Source: Archangiaceae bacterium (lineage in GTDB: Bacteria; Myxococcota; Myxococcia; Myxococcales; Myxococcaceae). From it: 64,000 nucleotides of DNA. Positions within the stretch are counted from its first letter, which is position 1. The number at the start of each line of letters is the position of its first letter. Made by a program: the position numbers and the translations under genes. Below the pieces are notes generated by a model that made no database searches, had not been told where the DNA came from, and saw nothing but the letters and a program-made list of their open reading frames with translations. Positions 26,770-36,253 of this stretch are shown piece after piece. Where the stretch lies: contig JADJNS010000003.1 of assembly GCA_016714225.1 (NCBI GenBank), forward strand, positions 558,001 to 622,000, written 5' to 3'.

Positions 26770-26775
26770 TACAAT
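26770..26775 (+). promoter_or_regulatory. Possible -10 element upstream of the 26842 operon
   Basis: TACAAT lies in an AT-rich stretch (26727-26780) that is unusual in this genome. A TTGAGT is 20 bases upstream, longer than ideal spacing. Transcription would begin near 26782, about 60 bases before the ATG. Confidence 0.35.
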
Positions 26776-26841
26776 GTAGGTCGGAATCGCCTGCGAGGAG
26801 GGGCGAGAACTCTTCAGACCCTCACCTAGGATTCAGCGACC

Positions 26842-28572
26842 ATGTCCCGAGTTGGCCGCCGCAACGCTCAGACGAAGTGGCCTGAGCGTCCCCACTGGAA
26901 GCTTCGCCTCGGTCGCAAAGACCACCGGAACCCCGAGGGCACCGGGTTCGTTCGCAAGGTCGCGCTCGCGGCGGCCGGCTTCAGCGCCGCAGCCGGTCTC
27001 GGCGTCGTCACCGGGCCGATCGCTCCGGTCAGCCCCGGTGGGCTGGTCAGCAACGCCATCTCCGACCCGGTCACCAACCAGCTCAACGAGCTCACCCCCC
27101 AGGCGCGCACTGCGCTGATCGCGGCGTACGGCGAGCTGCGCGACGCCACCAACGAGACGCTGGCCGAGATGGCGCCCGGCGAGGTGCTGCTCGAGTCGCC
27201 CGACCAGCTCACCGCCGAAACCGTCGCCTCGCTCACCCGGGTGCGCGACCAGATCAACACCCAGATCGACGTCGCCGCCGCCGGCCTCTCGGGTGACCTC
27301 ACCGGCCACCTGCAGACCGTGCTCGAGGGCATCGAGCTCCCCAAAGAGCAGGTCGCCCAGATCATCCACGACCTCGCCAACAACAGCGGCGCCGACGCCA
27401 AGGCGGCCATCAACACCCAGTTCGACGGCCTGGTGAAACAGGTCGCCGCGCAGGGCGATCTCACCAACGAGCAGATCGAGCTGCTCATCCCCTCGCAGCT
27501 CGATGAGCTGGTCACCCTGCGCGCGCAGGGCAAGACCGACGAGTTCGTGAAGGTCGCTACCGACGCGCTCAACGGCGCGCGCAAGCAGGCCCTCGATACG
27601 GTCGACAGCACCATCGCCAACCTCGAAGGGCAGGGCATCGATGCGGTGAATCAGCTGCTCAGCGACAGCGTGCTGGCCTCGCTGATTCCCGAAGACCAGC
27701 TCAATCGGGCCATCGAAGATCTCGCCACCGACGGCGGCGCGCGCCTCAAGACCCTGGTCACCAAGACCTTCGACGCGGTGATCGAGCAGGTCGGCCCGAT
27801 GTTCAACGCGGTCATCGACTACGCCAACGACACCATCAAGCAGATGAAGGGCAACTTCGTCGGCCAGCTCCCGCGAGATCCCCCGCCCGAGCTGGTGGCG
27901 CGCGCCGAGCAGCTCGATCGCGAGATCCACGACATCAACGACAAGGCCGGCGACGTGACCGGCAACATCGCCGGCGGCCTCCTCGACATGATTGGGCTGG
28001 CCACGCTGCTCAGCTGGCTCGCCTACCGCGGGGTGGTGAAGCGGGTGAAGCCCGACCCCGACCTGGTGCCCACCCAGCTGCCGATTCAGAAGGCGTACGA
28101 GACCTTCATTCAGGGCGCCATCACCAACGCGATGCGCGAGCCGATGGCGGCGATCGTGAAGAAGGGCGGCGTCTCGGAGAAGCACGAGGACAAGCTGCGT
28201 GAGGCGCTTCGCACCGAGTTCGAGCGTGCGGTGCACAACCTCGATCAAGTGAGCGACATGGGGCTGATGCCCAAGCTGCCACCCGAGCTGACCCAGCAGA
28301 TCGTCGACGGCACCATGGAGCACGCGAACTGCGTGATCGAGAACGCGATCGGCACGCTCAAGGGCATCGAGGAGATGCGCAAGGGCGACAAGATCGACAA
28401 ACACCAGGCGCGCGCTCTCTCCGAGCAGTTCGTGAGTGAGGTGACCCAGCGCGTCGGCGGCATGGCGCAGATGTTCACCATTCAGCTCGAGAAGGGGCTG
28501 GAGGCGGCGGGCATGTGCCCGACTGCCCCCCAGGCTGAAGCTTCCGACAAAATCGTCGTTCCCTGGAGCTAA
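26842..28572 (+). CDS. Large helical membrane protein of unknown function
   Basis: The 576-residue protein has a basic N-terminus (many Arg/Lys up to residue 36), a hydrophobic Ala/Gly helix (about 37-60), a long amphipathic helical region (about 80-370) rich in Leu, Asp, Gln and Thr, a second hydrophobic segment near 373-397 (LDMIGLATLLSWLAYRGVV) and another helical C-terminal part. No enzyme motif is seen. Helical repeats such as LTNEQIELLIPSQLDELVTL suggest a rod or pore-forming type. It is followed after 11 bases by a second large unknown gene, so the two probably work together. A complementary-strand frame of 523 codons is a shadow. Confidence 0.75.
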   Translation: MSRVGRRNAQTKWPERPHWKLRLGRKDHRNPEGTGFVRKVALAAAGFSAAAGLGVVTGPIAPVSPGGLVSNAISDPVTNQLNELTPQARTALIAAYGELRDATNETLAEMAPGEVLLESPDQLTAETVASLTRVRDQINTQIDVAAAGLSGDLTGHLQTVLEGIELPKEQVAQIIHDLANNSGADAKAAINTQFDGLVKQVAAQGDLTNEQIELLIPSQLDELVTLRAQGKTDEFVKVATDALNGARKQALDTVDSTIANLEGQGIDAVNQLLSDSVLASLIPEDQLNRAIEDLATDGGARLKTLVTKTFDAVIEQVGPMFNAVIDYANDTIKQMKGNFVGQLPRDPPPELVARAEQLDREIHDINDKAGDVTGNIAGGLLDMIGLATLLSWLAYRGVVKRVKPDPDLVPTQLPIQKAYETFIQGAITNAMREPMAAIVKKGGVSEKHEDKLREALRTEFERAVHNLDQVSDMGLMPKLPPELTQQIVDGTMEHANCVIENAIGTLKGIEEMRKGDKIDKHQARALSEQFVSEVTQRVGGMAQMFTIQLEKGLEAAGMCPTAPQAEASDKIVVPWS

Positions 28573-28583
28573 GAGGGGCAGCG

Positions 28584-30981
28584 ATGCGATCGATTCGGCA
28601 ATTTGGGCGTCGGCAGGTCACCCCCGTAGCTCCCCCGGTCGTCGAGGCGGCCAACTTCACCTCGCAGCAGATCGACGATCTGCTCCGCACTCAAGACCCG
28701 CGGCTGAAAGAGCTCAACAACCGCGCGGTGCTGCAGCTGTTCGAGGCGTTCGAGCCGAGCCTCAAGGCGTTCGAGATCTGGCGCGGCGGCAACGAGTGGA
28801 AGAGCGCCGTGTTCGCTGTGCTGACGCGCGCGCACGAGATGGGCGTCGAGGTCGACGTCGAGCCCGCCGCGCTCCACGTGCTCTGCAGCTCCACCGACGA
28901 TCTTCAGCTTCACAAGGCCGCGCAGCAGCTGATGCACCAGGTCGGCAAGCCGCTGCCCCAGCCGGTGCAGGTGATCGAGTGCGACCGGGTCGAGACGCCG
29001 GCTGCCCCGACCCCGCCTCCCGCGAAGCGCCGCGTCGATGAAGAGCAGGCGGCCGAGGCCCAGCGCGCCACCGCCGAGGTGCAGTCGACCCGCCTCGTCG
29101 AGCCCGAGCACGTGCCGTTGCTCGAGCGGCCCGAGGTGAACATGCTCCTCGAGAGCCTCGACTCGGCGATGTCGCTCGACCAGCTGGTCGAGCTGCTCGC
29201 GGTTGCCGAGCCCGCCGACGTGCTGCACGAGCTGGTCGCGAAGGGCACCGGGGTGCTCGCGCCAAAGCTGACTCCCGAGTGCGCCGAGGCGCTCGGCGCG
29301 AGCGTGGGCAAGCTCGACACCTTCCTCAAGAACCTGATCGAAAAGCTGCCGGCCGGCGTCTCGTTGGAGAGCGCCGAGCTCGAGCGCGCCGCGCGCGAGC
29401 CGGCGCCCGAAGCGCCCGAAGCGCAGCCCCGCACCTGGGGCCTGCCCGGCTTGACCGAGGCTGCCTGCCCGGTTCCGACGCCTGCGGCGCCCGTGGCGTC
29501 ACCGGTCGCGCCCTCCCTGCCCGAGGCCCAGCGAGGGAATTGGGGGCTTTCTGCGCTGGCTGGGCTCGCCTGCGAGCCGACCGCCGAGCCGACCCCGCCG
29601 TCGCGCGAAGTCTCCTCACCGCCCGCTGAGGCGCTTCACGAGCTGCCGACTCCTGCCGATTCGGCGCCCGCCGAACGCCGTCCGGTGGCGCCGCCGCCGG
29701 TGCCTTCGACTCCGGCCGCTCCACTTCCGACCGAGGCTCCCGTCGCCGCGCCGCTTCCCGCGACGCCGCGTCGCCCGGTGACCCCGCCTCCTGCCGAGCC
29801 GCTCTGCGAAGTACCGGCGCCCACCGCGGCACCGACTCCCGCTGCACCGGCCCCCGCGACGCCGCGTCGCCCGGTGACCCCGCCGCCTGCCGAGCCGCTC
29901 TGTGAAGTGCCGGCGCCCACCGCCGCACCGACTCCCGCTGCACCGACTCCCGCGACGCCGCGTCGCCCGGCGACCCCGCCGCCTGCCGATGCCGCTCTGC
30001 GAAGTGCCGCGCGCCCACGCCGCACCGGCTCCGCCGCGCCGATTCCCGCTGCGCCGACTCCGACCAAGGCGCCGCGCACGCGCAAGCCGGTCGATCGCTC
30101 CGCCGCGCCTGCGGCCACTCCGGCTCCGCCGAAGGCACCTCGCACTCGCAAGCCGACGGGGCCCGCTGCCGCGCCGACTCCTGCGGCCACCCCTCCTCCG
30201 CGCGTCGAAGCGCCCGCTGCGGTGCCGACCGAGGCCTCCTGCCGCGAGCTCCTCGAGCAGCTCACCCAGGTCACCGAGCCGCGCACCACCGACACCCGCA
30301 AGGCGACGGCGAAGAAGACCACCCGCCGCAGCGACGAGGCCGTCGAGCGCCTGCGTCAGAACCCGAAGATCAGAGAGACCCTCGACACCGCAGGTGCGCA
30401 GCGCCTCACCGCGCAGGCGCTCCGCAACATCCTCTCGGTGTGCTCGCCCCCCGACTACAAGAATGTCGGCACCGGGCTGGTGTTCGGCGACTCCGGGCAA
30501 CGAGCGCGTCGAGCCGCAGGCCGTCGGCGCCTTCGTCAACCACCTGGGCCAGCTTACGCGTGGCGCTACGCTGCCCACGTCGCCCGCCGCCTATGCGCCG
30601 CCGCCGCCGGTGGCTCCCGCGCAGCAGCCGTGGCAGGCGTTCTCCAACCCGGCGATGTACCAGCTCGGCAATCGCGCGCTGAACGGGTTCGACGCACCGC
30701 TCGCCAACCAGATGATGACCTGCGCCGGGCCGCAGCTGCCCGCGATGGCCTCGGCGCTCTACCCGCAGACGTGGAACGCGTACCCGATGAACGCGTACTC
30801 GTACCCGGGCGCCTGGTACCAGACGCCGTTCACCGCGCCGATGACCAACCCCGCGTGGCAGATGGCCGGCGCCGCCGCGGCGTGGACCATCGGCAGCGCC
30901 ATGTGGAGCTGCTACCCGGCCAACATGTTCGGCTACAACCTGATGTGGTCGGGTTGGCCGTACGCGATGGCCATGTGGTGA
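28584..30981 (+). CDS. Unknown Pro-rich protein with aromatic C-terminus (contains one frameshift)
   Basis: Read with one base removed from the GGG at 30495-30497, this gene encodes about 798 residues. The N-terminal 290 residues are helical and resemble ordinary cytoplasmic protein; three 32-residue repeats (ATPRRPVTPPPAEPLCEVPA type) start near residue 392, followed by two KAPRTRKP basic motifs, a helical region, and a C-terminal tail rich in Tyr, Trp, Pro and Met (NAYPMNAYSYPGAWYQTP). Without the correction the frame runs on as Arg/Ala-rich nonsense and stops at 30989, while the natural-looking tail lies in the other frame and ends at 30981. GAGGGG precedes the ATG. Function unknown. Confidence 0.7.
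29757..30060 (+). repeat. Three 96-bp tandem repeats inside the 28584 gene
   Basis: Copies start at 29757, 29853 and 29949, each beginning CCCGCGACGCCGCGTCGCCC. The first two are nearly identical; the third has small insertions that shift the frame and then restore it, so its peptide differs. Confidence 0.85.
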
Positions 30982-31034
30982 GCTTCTAGAAGACGCTGGC
31001 AACGCCCCACCGGCCCGCCCACACTCCCGGCCCA

Positions 31035-31994
31035 ATGAACTACCGGAAGATGGGCAAGCACGGGCTCAAGCTCTCGGAGCTGTCGCTCGGCTCGTGGGTG
31101 ACGTTCGGCGGGCAGGTCGGCGAAGCGGTGGCGCGCGACTGCATGAAGGTCGCCTACGACGCAGGCGTGAACTTCTTCGACGGCGCCGAGGTGTACTCGG
31201 GCGGCGCGGCGGAGAAGGTGATGGGCAAGGTGCTCAAGCGAGAGAAGTGGCGCCGCGAGGGGCTGGTGCTCTCCACCAAGATCTTCTGGGGCGGCAAGGG
31301 GCCCAACGACGTCGGCCTCTCGCACAAGCACATCATCGAAGGCGTGCATGCGGCGCTCCGGCGCTGGCAGCAAGACTACCTCGACCTCGCGTTCTGCCAC
31401 CGCCCCGACCCCGACACGCCGATCGAAGAGACTGTGCGGGCGTTCGACATTCTGGTGAAGCAGGGGAAGATCTTCTACTGGGGCACCAGCGAGTGGAGCG
31501 CCGAAGATGTGTTCAAGGCCCACGACGTGGCCGTCAAGCACGGCCTCACTCCGCCCGCGATGGAGCAGCCTCAGTACAACCTGCTCACCCGCGACCGTTT
31601 CGAGAAAGAGTACGCGCCGCTCTACGAGAAGCTCGGCTACGGCACCACCATCTGGAGCCCGCTCGCCTCGGGCATTCTCACCGGCAAGTACGCGGGAGGG
31701 AAGATGCCCAAGGGCAGCCGCCTGTCGATCGATCAGAACGCGTGGCTCAAAGATCTGGTCGCCACCCCCGAGCGCATCGAAGCGGCGAGCCGCCTCGAGC
31801 CGCTGGCGAAAGAGCTGGGCTGCACCATGGCCCAGCTGGCCCTCGCCTGGTGCCTCAAGAAACCCCACGTCTCCACCGTCATCCTCGGCGCCAGCAAGCC
31901 GCAGCAGGTGAAAGAGAACCTCAAGGCGCTCGACGTGGCGGCGAAGCTCGACGACGCGTGGCTTCAGCGCATCGAGAAGACCCTCGCGGGCTAG
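31035..31994 (+). CDS. Aldo/keto reductase (potassium-channel beta-subunit type)
   Basis: The 319-residue NADPH-dependent reductase is of the AKR6/7 kind. The catalytic tetrad is visible: D49 and Y54 in DGAEVYSGG, K82 in VLSTKIFWG, and a His in FCHRPDPD. The cofactor-binding C-terminal ASKPQQVKENL is typical. Substrates are not predictable. ATG 31035 is the first codon after the previous gene's end. It is convergent with the Cys-rich lipoprotein gene at 32000. Confidence 0.93.
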   Translation: MNYRKMGKHGLKLSELSLGSWVTFGGQVGEAVARDCMKVAYDAGVNFFDGAEVYSGGAAEKVMGKVLKREKWRREGLVLSTKIFWGGKGPNDVGLSHKHIIEGVHAALRRWQQDYLDLAFCHRPDPDTPIEETVRAFDILVKQGKIFYWGTSEWSAEDVFKAHDVAVKHGLTPPAMEQPQYNLLTRDRFEKEYAPLYEKLGYGTTIWSPLASGILTGKYAGGKMPKGSRLSIDQNAWLKDLVATPERIEAASRLEPLAKELGCTMAQLALAWCLKKPHVSTVILGASKPQQVKENLKALDVAAKLDDAWLQRIEKTLAG

Positions 31995-31999
31995 AAGAT

Positions 32000-33124
32000 C
32001 TAGTGCCCCACTTCGACGCAGGTGAGCCCGGCGGTCGGCGTGCAGTTCTGCCCGATGAGGCACCCGCCGACGCCGTCGAAGTCGACGCAGCGAATCTGCC
32101 GGCAGTCTTGATCGGTGATGCAGTTCTGGCGCGAGATGCTGCACTTCCCTCGCGTGCACGACTGCTGCGCGCAGTCGAGGTTCTGCTGGCACGAGCAGAA
32201 CCCGTACTGCGAGCCCTCGCGCAGCCGGCACTGCCCCGCGCACGACCCGGTGAGCAGCCCCGGCTGCTTGAGGCAGGTGCCGCCCCGCAGGCAGTCTGCG
32301 TCTTTGTCGCAGGGCAGGGTGGGGTCGCCGGGGCAAGGCATGCCCGGCCCACACTGCCAGCGGGTGAACACCACCCGAATGTCGCGGCAGCCGTACCCTC
32401 GCGGGCACTGCTGCCCCTCGCTGCAGTCGGCGCCGCAGTAGGTGGCGTTGGTGCGGGTGTCGATGATGCAGAAGTTCGCGCCCGAGCCGCAGGTGTCGAT
32501 GCCGCCGCCCGAGAGGCAGCTCGCGCAGTACGGGCGCTCGTCGATGTCGAAGTCGCTGTAGCACTGGTTCCGGGCGGTGCCGGCGTCGGGAGGCACGCCG
32601 CACAGCTCACCGAACTGGCAGAAGGTGTTGTCGGAGCAGAAGTACGGGTCGCACACGCCCACCTGGCAGCCCTTCAGCTCTGCAGGCGTGGTGGCGGTGC
32701 AGCTGCACGGAGCATCGCCGCACCGGCACGAGCTGCCCGAGCAGTCGCCGTTCGAGCGGCAGCCCTCGACGCAGGTGCTGCGGTTGAAGTCGCAGATGCT
32801 GCCTTGAGGGCAGTGCAGGTCGGTGCTGCAGCGGCCGCGCGGCAGGCACGAGCCCGCCGTGGTGTCGCAGAACAGGTTCGCGTCGCCGCAGTCTTCGTTG
32901 CGGGTGCAGCCGGCACGGTCCTGACAGAAGCCGGCGGGGTTGCAGAACTTCGCTGCGGGGCAGCCGTCGTCGGTGCGGCAGTAGCACTCGCCGGTCTGTA
33001 CCTCGCACACGAAGGCCGCCGCCGGGCTGCCGCAGTCGGAGTCTTGCTGGCAGCCGTGCGGCTTGACGCGCTCGGGGCACGAGAAGAGCCCCAGCGCGAG
33101 CAGCAGCGCCGCGCCGCGCCTCAA
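32000..33124 (-). CDS. Disulfide-rich lipoprotein
   Basis: The predicted 374-residue protein begins at a TTG (33124) that overlaps the previous gene's stop as TTGA; the next residues (RRGAALLLALGLFSC) make a lipoprotein signal with lipobox L-F-S-C. Most of the mature protein is Cys modules, about fourteen, such as CTRNEDCGDANLFC and CSTDLHCPQGSIC. No Met is available nearer the signal, which supports TTG. It belongs with the similar proteins at 1536, 20186 and 45298. Confidence 0.82.
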   Translation of the reverse strand: MRRGAALLLALGLFSCPERVKPHGCQQDSDCGSPAAAFVCEVQTGECYCRTDDGCPAAKFCNPAGFCQDRAGCTRNEDCGDANLFCDTTAGSCLPRGRCSTDLHCPQGSICDFNRSTCVEGCRSNGDCSGSSCRCGDAPCSCTATTPAELKGCQVGVCDPYFCSDNTFCQFGELCGVPPDAGTARNQCYSDFDIDERPYCASCLSGGGIDTCGSGANFCIIDTRTNATYCGADCSEGQQCPRGYGCRDIRVVFTRWQCGPGMPCPGDPTLPCDKDADCLRGGTCLKQPGLLTGSCAGQCRLREGSQYGFCSCQQNLDCAQQSCTRGKCSISRQNCITDQDCRQIRCVDFDGVGGCLIGQNCTPTAGLTCVEVGH

Positions 33125-33618
33125 GGTTGCCCTGCGTCTTGGGGCCTGCCGATCACCTGGCCCTCTTCGGGCGGCGTGTCGGCTTCGGGTACGAAGTCGA
33201 GCGTCTCGACCTGCACCCGGCCGGGCAGGCGCAGGTTCATCGCCGAGAGCTCTTTCGAGAGGTCGCTCTGATCGAAGAGCTGCTCGGTGACCTTCGCGGC
33301 GTCGATCGGCTCGCTCGAGAACAGCACGTACATCTTCACCGCGCCCTCTTCGAGCGGGGCCTTGAACGAGCGGTTGCCGATCGGTCGGCCAGGCTTGCAG
33401 TCGAAAGACACGTTCTTCGACGACATGGTGAGCTGCCGGGTGACGCCCTTCGCCGAGTGGGTGAAGGCCAGGCAGTAGGGCAGCTGGCCGGGCGAGGGCA
33501 GCACCTCGAAGGTGGTGCCTCCGGTGCGCAGCACGGTGGCGCGGCGGGCCGCCGCGTCGTCCGACCGGGGGCACGACGCCAGCACCAGCAGCGACCAAGC
33601 GCACGCGAGCCGTTTCAT
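33121..33618 (-). CDS. Lipoprotein of unknown function
   Basis: The 165-residue protein begins MKRLACAWSLLVLASC (lipobox L-A-S-C at 16). It has only two further cysteines, unlike its Cys-rich neighbour, and a mixed alpha/beta pattern with LTMSSKNVSFDCKPGRPIGN. It is co-translated with the downstream Cys-rich gene. Function unknown. Confidence 0.78.
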   Translation of the reverse strand: MKRLACAWSLLVLASCPRSDDAAARRATVLRTGGTTFEVLPSPGQLPYCLAFTHSAKGVTRQLTMSSKNVSFDCKPGRPIGNRSFKAPLEEGAVKMYVLFSSEPIDAAKVTEQLFDQSDLSKELSAMNLRLPGRVQVETLDFVPEADTPPEEGQVIGRPQDAGQP

Positions 33619-33700
33619 CGGTGGCGGTACACCACTTCGCCGCGCATCTCGTCAACCGGCGCGCTCGACAGGCAGCGCTCGAGCCCGTAAGGGTCGTGCC

Positions 33701-34288
33701 ATGGCCAAGAAAATTCTCGCCGTCGTCGCCGTGCTGGTGGTCGCGTTTCTGGGGTTCGTCGCCACCCGCCCGTCCGAGTTCACCATCTCGCGCAGCGCGA
33801 GCCTCGCGGCGCCGCAGCCGGCGGTGCACGCGCTGGTCAACGACTTTCACCAGTGGGCCCGCTGGTCTCCGTGGGACCAGATGGACCCCTCGATGAAGCG
33901 GGAGTACTCGGGCCCGGCCTCGGGCGTGGGCTCGAGCTACGCGTGGTCGGGCAACGACAAGGTCGGCGAGGGCCGCATGACGATTCTCGGGTCGACCCCC
34001 GAGAAGATCGAGATCAAGCTCGAGTTCATCAAGCCGTTCGCGGCGACCAACGTCACGGCCTTCTCGTTCGCGCCCGAAGGTGCCGGCACCAAGGTGCAGT
34101 GGTCGATGAACGGCCACAACAACTTCATGGCCAAGGGGTTCGGCGTCTTCATGGACATGGACAAGCTGGTCGGTGCCGACTTCGAGAAGGGGCTGGCTTC
34201 GATGGCCACCGCCGCGCAGGCCGATGCCAAGGCCGGCGCCGCCGCGGCCGCCGAGCCTGCGCCCGGCGCTGCGCCCGCGCAGCAGTGA
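33701..34288 (+). CDS. SRPBCC-superfamily protein, membrane-anchored
   Basis: The 195-residue protein has an N-terminal hydrophobic helix (residues 5-22), then a START/Bet v1-like fold (about 25-175): FTISRSASLAAPQPAVHALV, FHQWARWSPWDQMDPSMKREY and the Trp-rich W-S-P-W motif of the polyketide cyclase-like subgroup. A low-complexity Ala/Pro tail ends the protein. Such proteins bind hydrophobic ligands. ATG 33701 was chosen because it gives the helix directly at the N-terminus. Confidence 0.85.
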   Translation: MAKKILAVVAVLVVAFLGFVATRPSEFTISRSASLAAPQPAVHALVNDFHQWARWSPWDQMDPSMKREYSGPASGVGSSYAWSGNDKVGEGRMTILGSTPEKIEIKLEFIKPFAATNVTAFSFAPEGAGTKVQWSMNGHNNFMAKGFGVFMDMDKLVGADFEKGLASMATAAQADAKAGAAAAAEPAPGAAPAQQ

Positions 34289-34357
34289 GCTGATTCTGCG
34301 CGACGCCTGCGACGACGTGTGCCGCCGTTGCCGGTGACGCCCCTCAACCCTCGGTCG

Positions 34358-34375
34358 CTCTCCCTCAACGGAGAG
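34358..34375. terminator. Weak hairpin between convergent genes
   Basis: CTCTCC and GGAGAG form a 6-bp stem around a six-base loop between the SRPBCC gene and the GT39 gene. No T-run. The surrounding 97-base gap holds nothing else I can support. Confidence 0.3.
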
Positions 34376-34385
34376 AGAGGCGCGC

Positions 34386-36253
34386 TCAACGCCGCCGGTA
34401 GACGATTACCTGCGGCGTCTCGTCGACGTACAGCCCGGTGACGGGCTTGCTCGTGCCCAGCGCCTGCCAGGTGTTGAACTCCTGCTCGCGGAACTCCTGG
34501 TGGTACTGGTACGCGACGATGTCGGCGCTGCCCGGGTCGCCCACGAACTGCAGGTCGGTGCGCAGCATGCCGTTCGCCTGGTAGTCGTGAATCTGCCCGC
34601 CGTGGCACTCGTGCAGGTACACCCGCTCGCCCGGCCGCGCGTTCTCGTTGATCCACGGGAGCACGCCGGTGACGTTGTTGGCCCAGAACTGCCGCTGCAT
34701 GCCCAGCGTGGCGCCGCCCGGCAGCCCGCCCGAGAGCTCGAGTAGAAGCTCGTGCCGTACGGGTACACCCGCCACGTGGCGATCACCGCCGGCACGCAGC
34801 ACAGCGCCGCCAGCACGCCCACCGTCGCCTCGCGCTTGAGCACCGGCTTGAACGCGTGCAGGGCCAGCGCCCCCCGCTCGAGCGCGATGCCCGCCAGAAT
34901 CGCCAGAAAGGGCATCGACGGGAACCAGTGCTTCACCCCGCCGAAGTGCGGCACGTCGGGCTGCGAGATGATGGCGATCGACGCGATGGCGTTCGCCACG
35001 ATCAGCCCCTCGAGCAGCGTGGCCTCGCGCTTCCACGCGCGCACGCCCACTCCGCCCAGGCCCAGCACCATCGGCACGAAGAACGCCGTCGGCACCGTCA
35101 GCGCGGTCACCACCACCACGTAGTCGAGCGGAAAGGGCGGCTCGCGCAGCAGCTCTCCCAGGTAGTACCAGGTGTAGTGGTTGTGCGTGGCGTGGAAGGA
35201 GAAGTACCAGGCCGCGCGATCGACCGGGTGGTGCCAGAGGTAGGGCCAGTGCAGCCAGAAGATGAGCGGCCCCGCGATGGCCATCGCCACCAGCGGTGCC
35301 ACCGCGCGAAAGGTGCCCTCGTGCCGCGTACGCAGCCTCTGCAGCCAAGAGCGCCGCCGCGATCGACGCGCCCACGAAGATGACGAGGTGGGGCTCAGCG
35401 CGATGAAGCTCGCGAGAAACTTCTGCTGCCCCAGCGCTGCCACCAGCACCCCGTAGGCCAGCGCGCTCGCCACGTAGACGCCGTTGATCTGCCACAGCAG
35501 CGTGCGCGCCGTGGGGTTCTCGCTCGACCGCTGCCACCCCCGCCACAGCGCGAAGGGAATCAGCACCACCGGCAGGAAGAACGCGTTGTGCTTGGTGCCC
35601 AGCGCCGCGCCGAAGGCCAGCCCCGTCCAGATCCACCAGCGGGGGCGGTCGAGCGCGCGCCAGAAGCAGAACACCACCAAGACCCACATCGCCGTCACCG
35701 GCACGTCGAAGCACGAGAGGTGCGCCTCGAAGAACTGCCGCGGCACCAGCAGAAAGCTCACCGCCGCGAACGCCGACGCCATGCGGCCGGCGAACTGGCG
35801 CGTCATCACGTACACCAGCGGCAGAATCAGCGCGGCCGCGGCGAACGCCGGCAGCCGCAGCGCCGCGGCCGGCCGCAGCACCCCCAGCCACTCGTGAAAC
35901 ACCACGTACGAGAGCCCGAACAGGTTCTTCATCAGCGCCGGGTGCTCGTGGTTGAAGTCGAACGCCTGCACGATCGCGGCGTCGCTGAACGCCGTCGATG
36001 GAGACGAGAACAACAGCTTGAACCAGCGCGCGTGCGACTCGGCCGCCGAGAAGTACACGCTCTCGTCGCGCACGAACCCCGCCGGCTTCTCGGTGAAGAG
36101 CAGGGTGAGAAAGCCACCCCCGAACAACAGCCACGCGATGCGCCGGTCGAGCCGCTCGGCCTCGGTGGGCACCGCCTTCACCGGTGCCGGCGGAGCAGTC
36201 GACGCTGCGACCGCCGCAGGAGCCCGAGCCTCGGTGGCCACCGGGTCGGTCAC
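34386..36253 (-). CDS. GT39-family membrane glycosyltransferase (needs three frame corrections)
   Basis: The intact protein would be about 622 residues with about ten membrane helices, of the PMT/ArnT superfamily that moves sugars from lipid carriers. The first periplasmic loop has the acidic RDESVYFSAAESH motif. Frame changes are needed near 35390 (one C missing from a run), near 35345 (one extra base) and near 34740 (one base missing); the corrected length is a whole number of codons. The stretch between the first two, read in the other frame, is a good membrane helix (LVIFVGASIAAALL). GTG 36253 overlaps the preceding gene by GTGA. Substrate unknown; either sequencing errors or a decayed gene. 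Confidence 0.7.

Noticed and set aside
26833..28404. A 523-codon minus-strand frame opposite the 26842 gene
   Set aside because: It exactly mirrors the plus-strand gene, which has a ribosome site, a membrane helix and normal codon use.
30480..30510. Programmed ribosomal frameshift in the Pro-rich gene
   Set aside because: No slippery heptamer with a following stem is convincing; a single extra G in GGG explains it more simply, and other single-base errors occur in the window.
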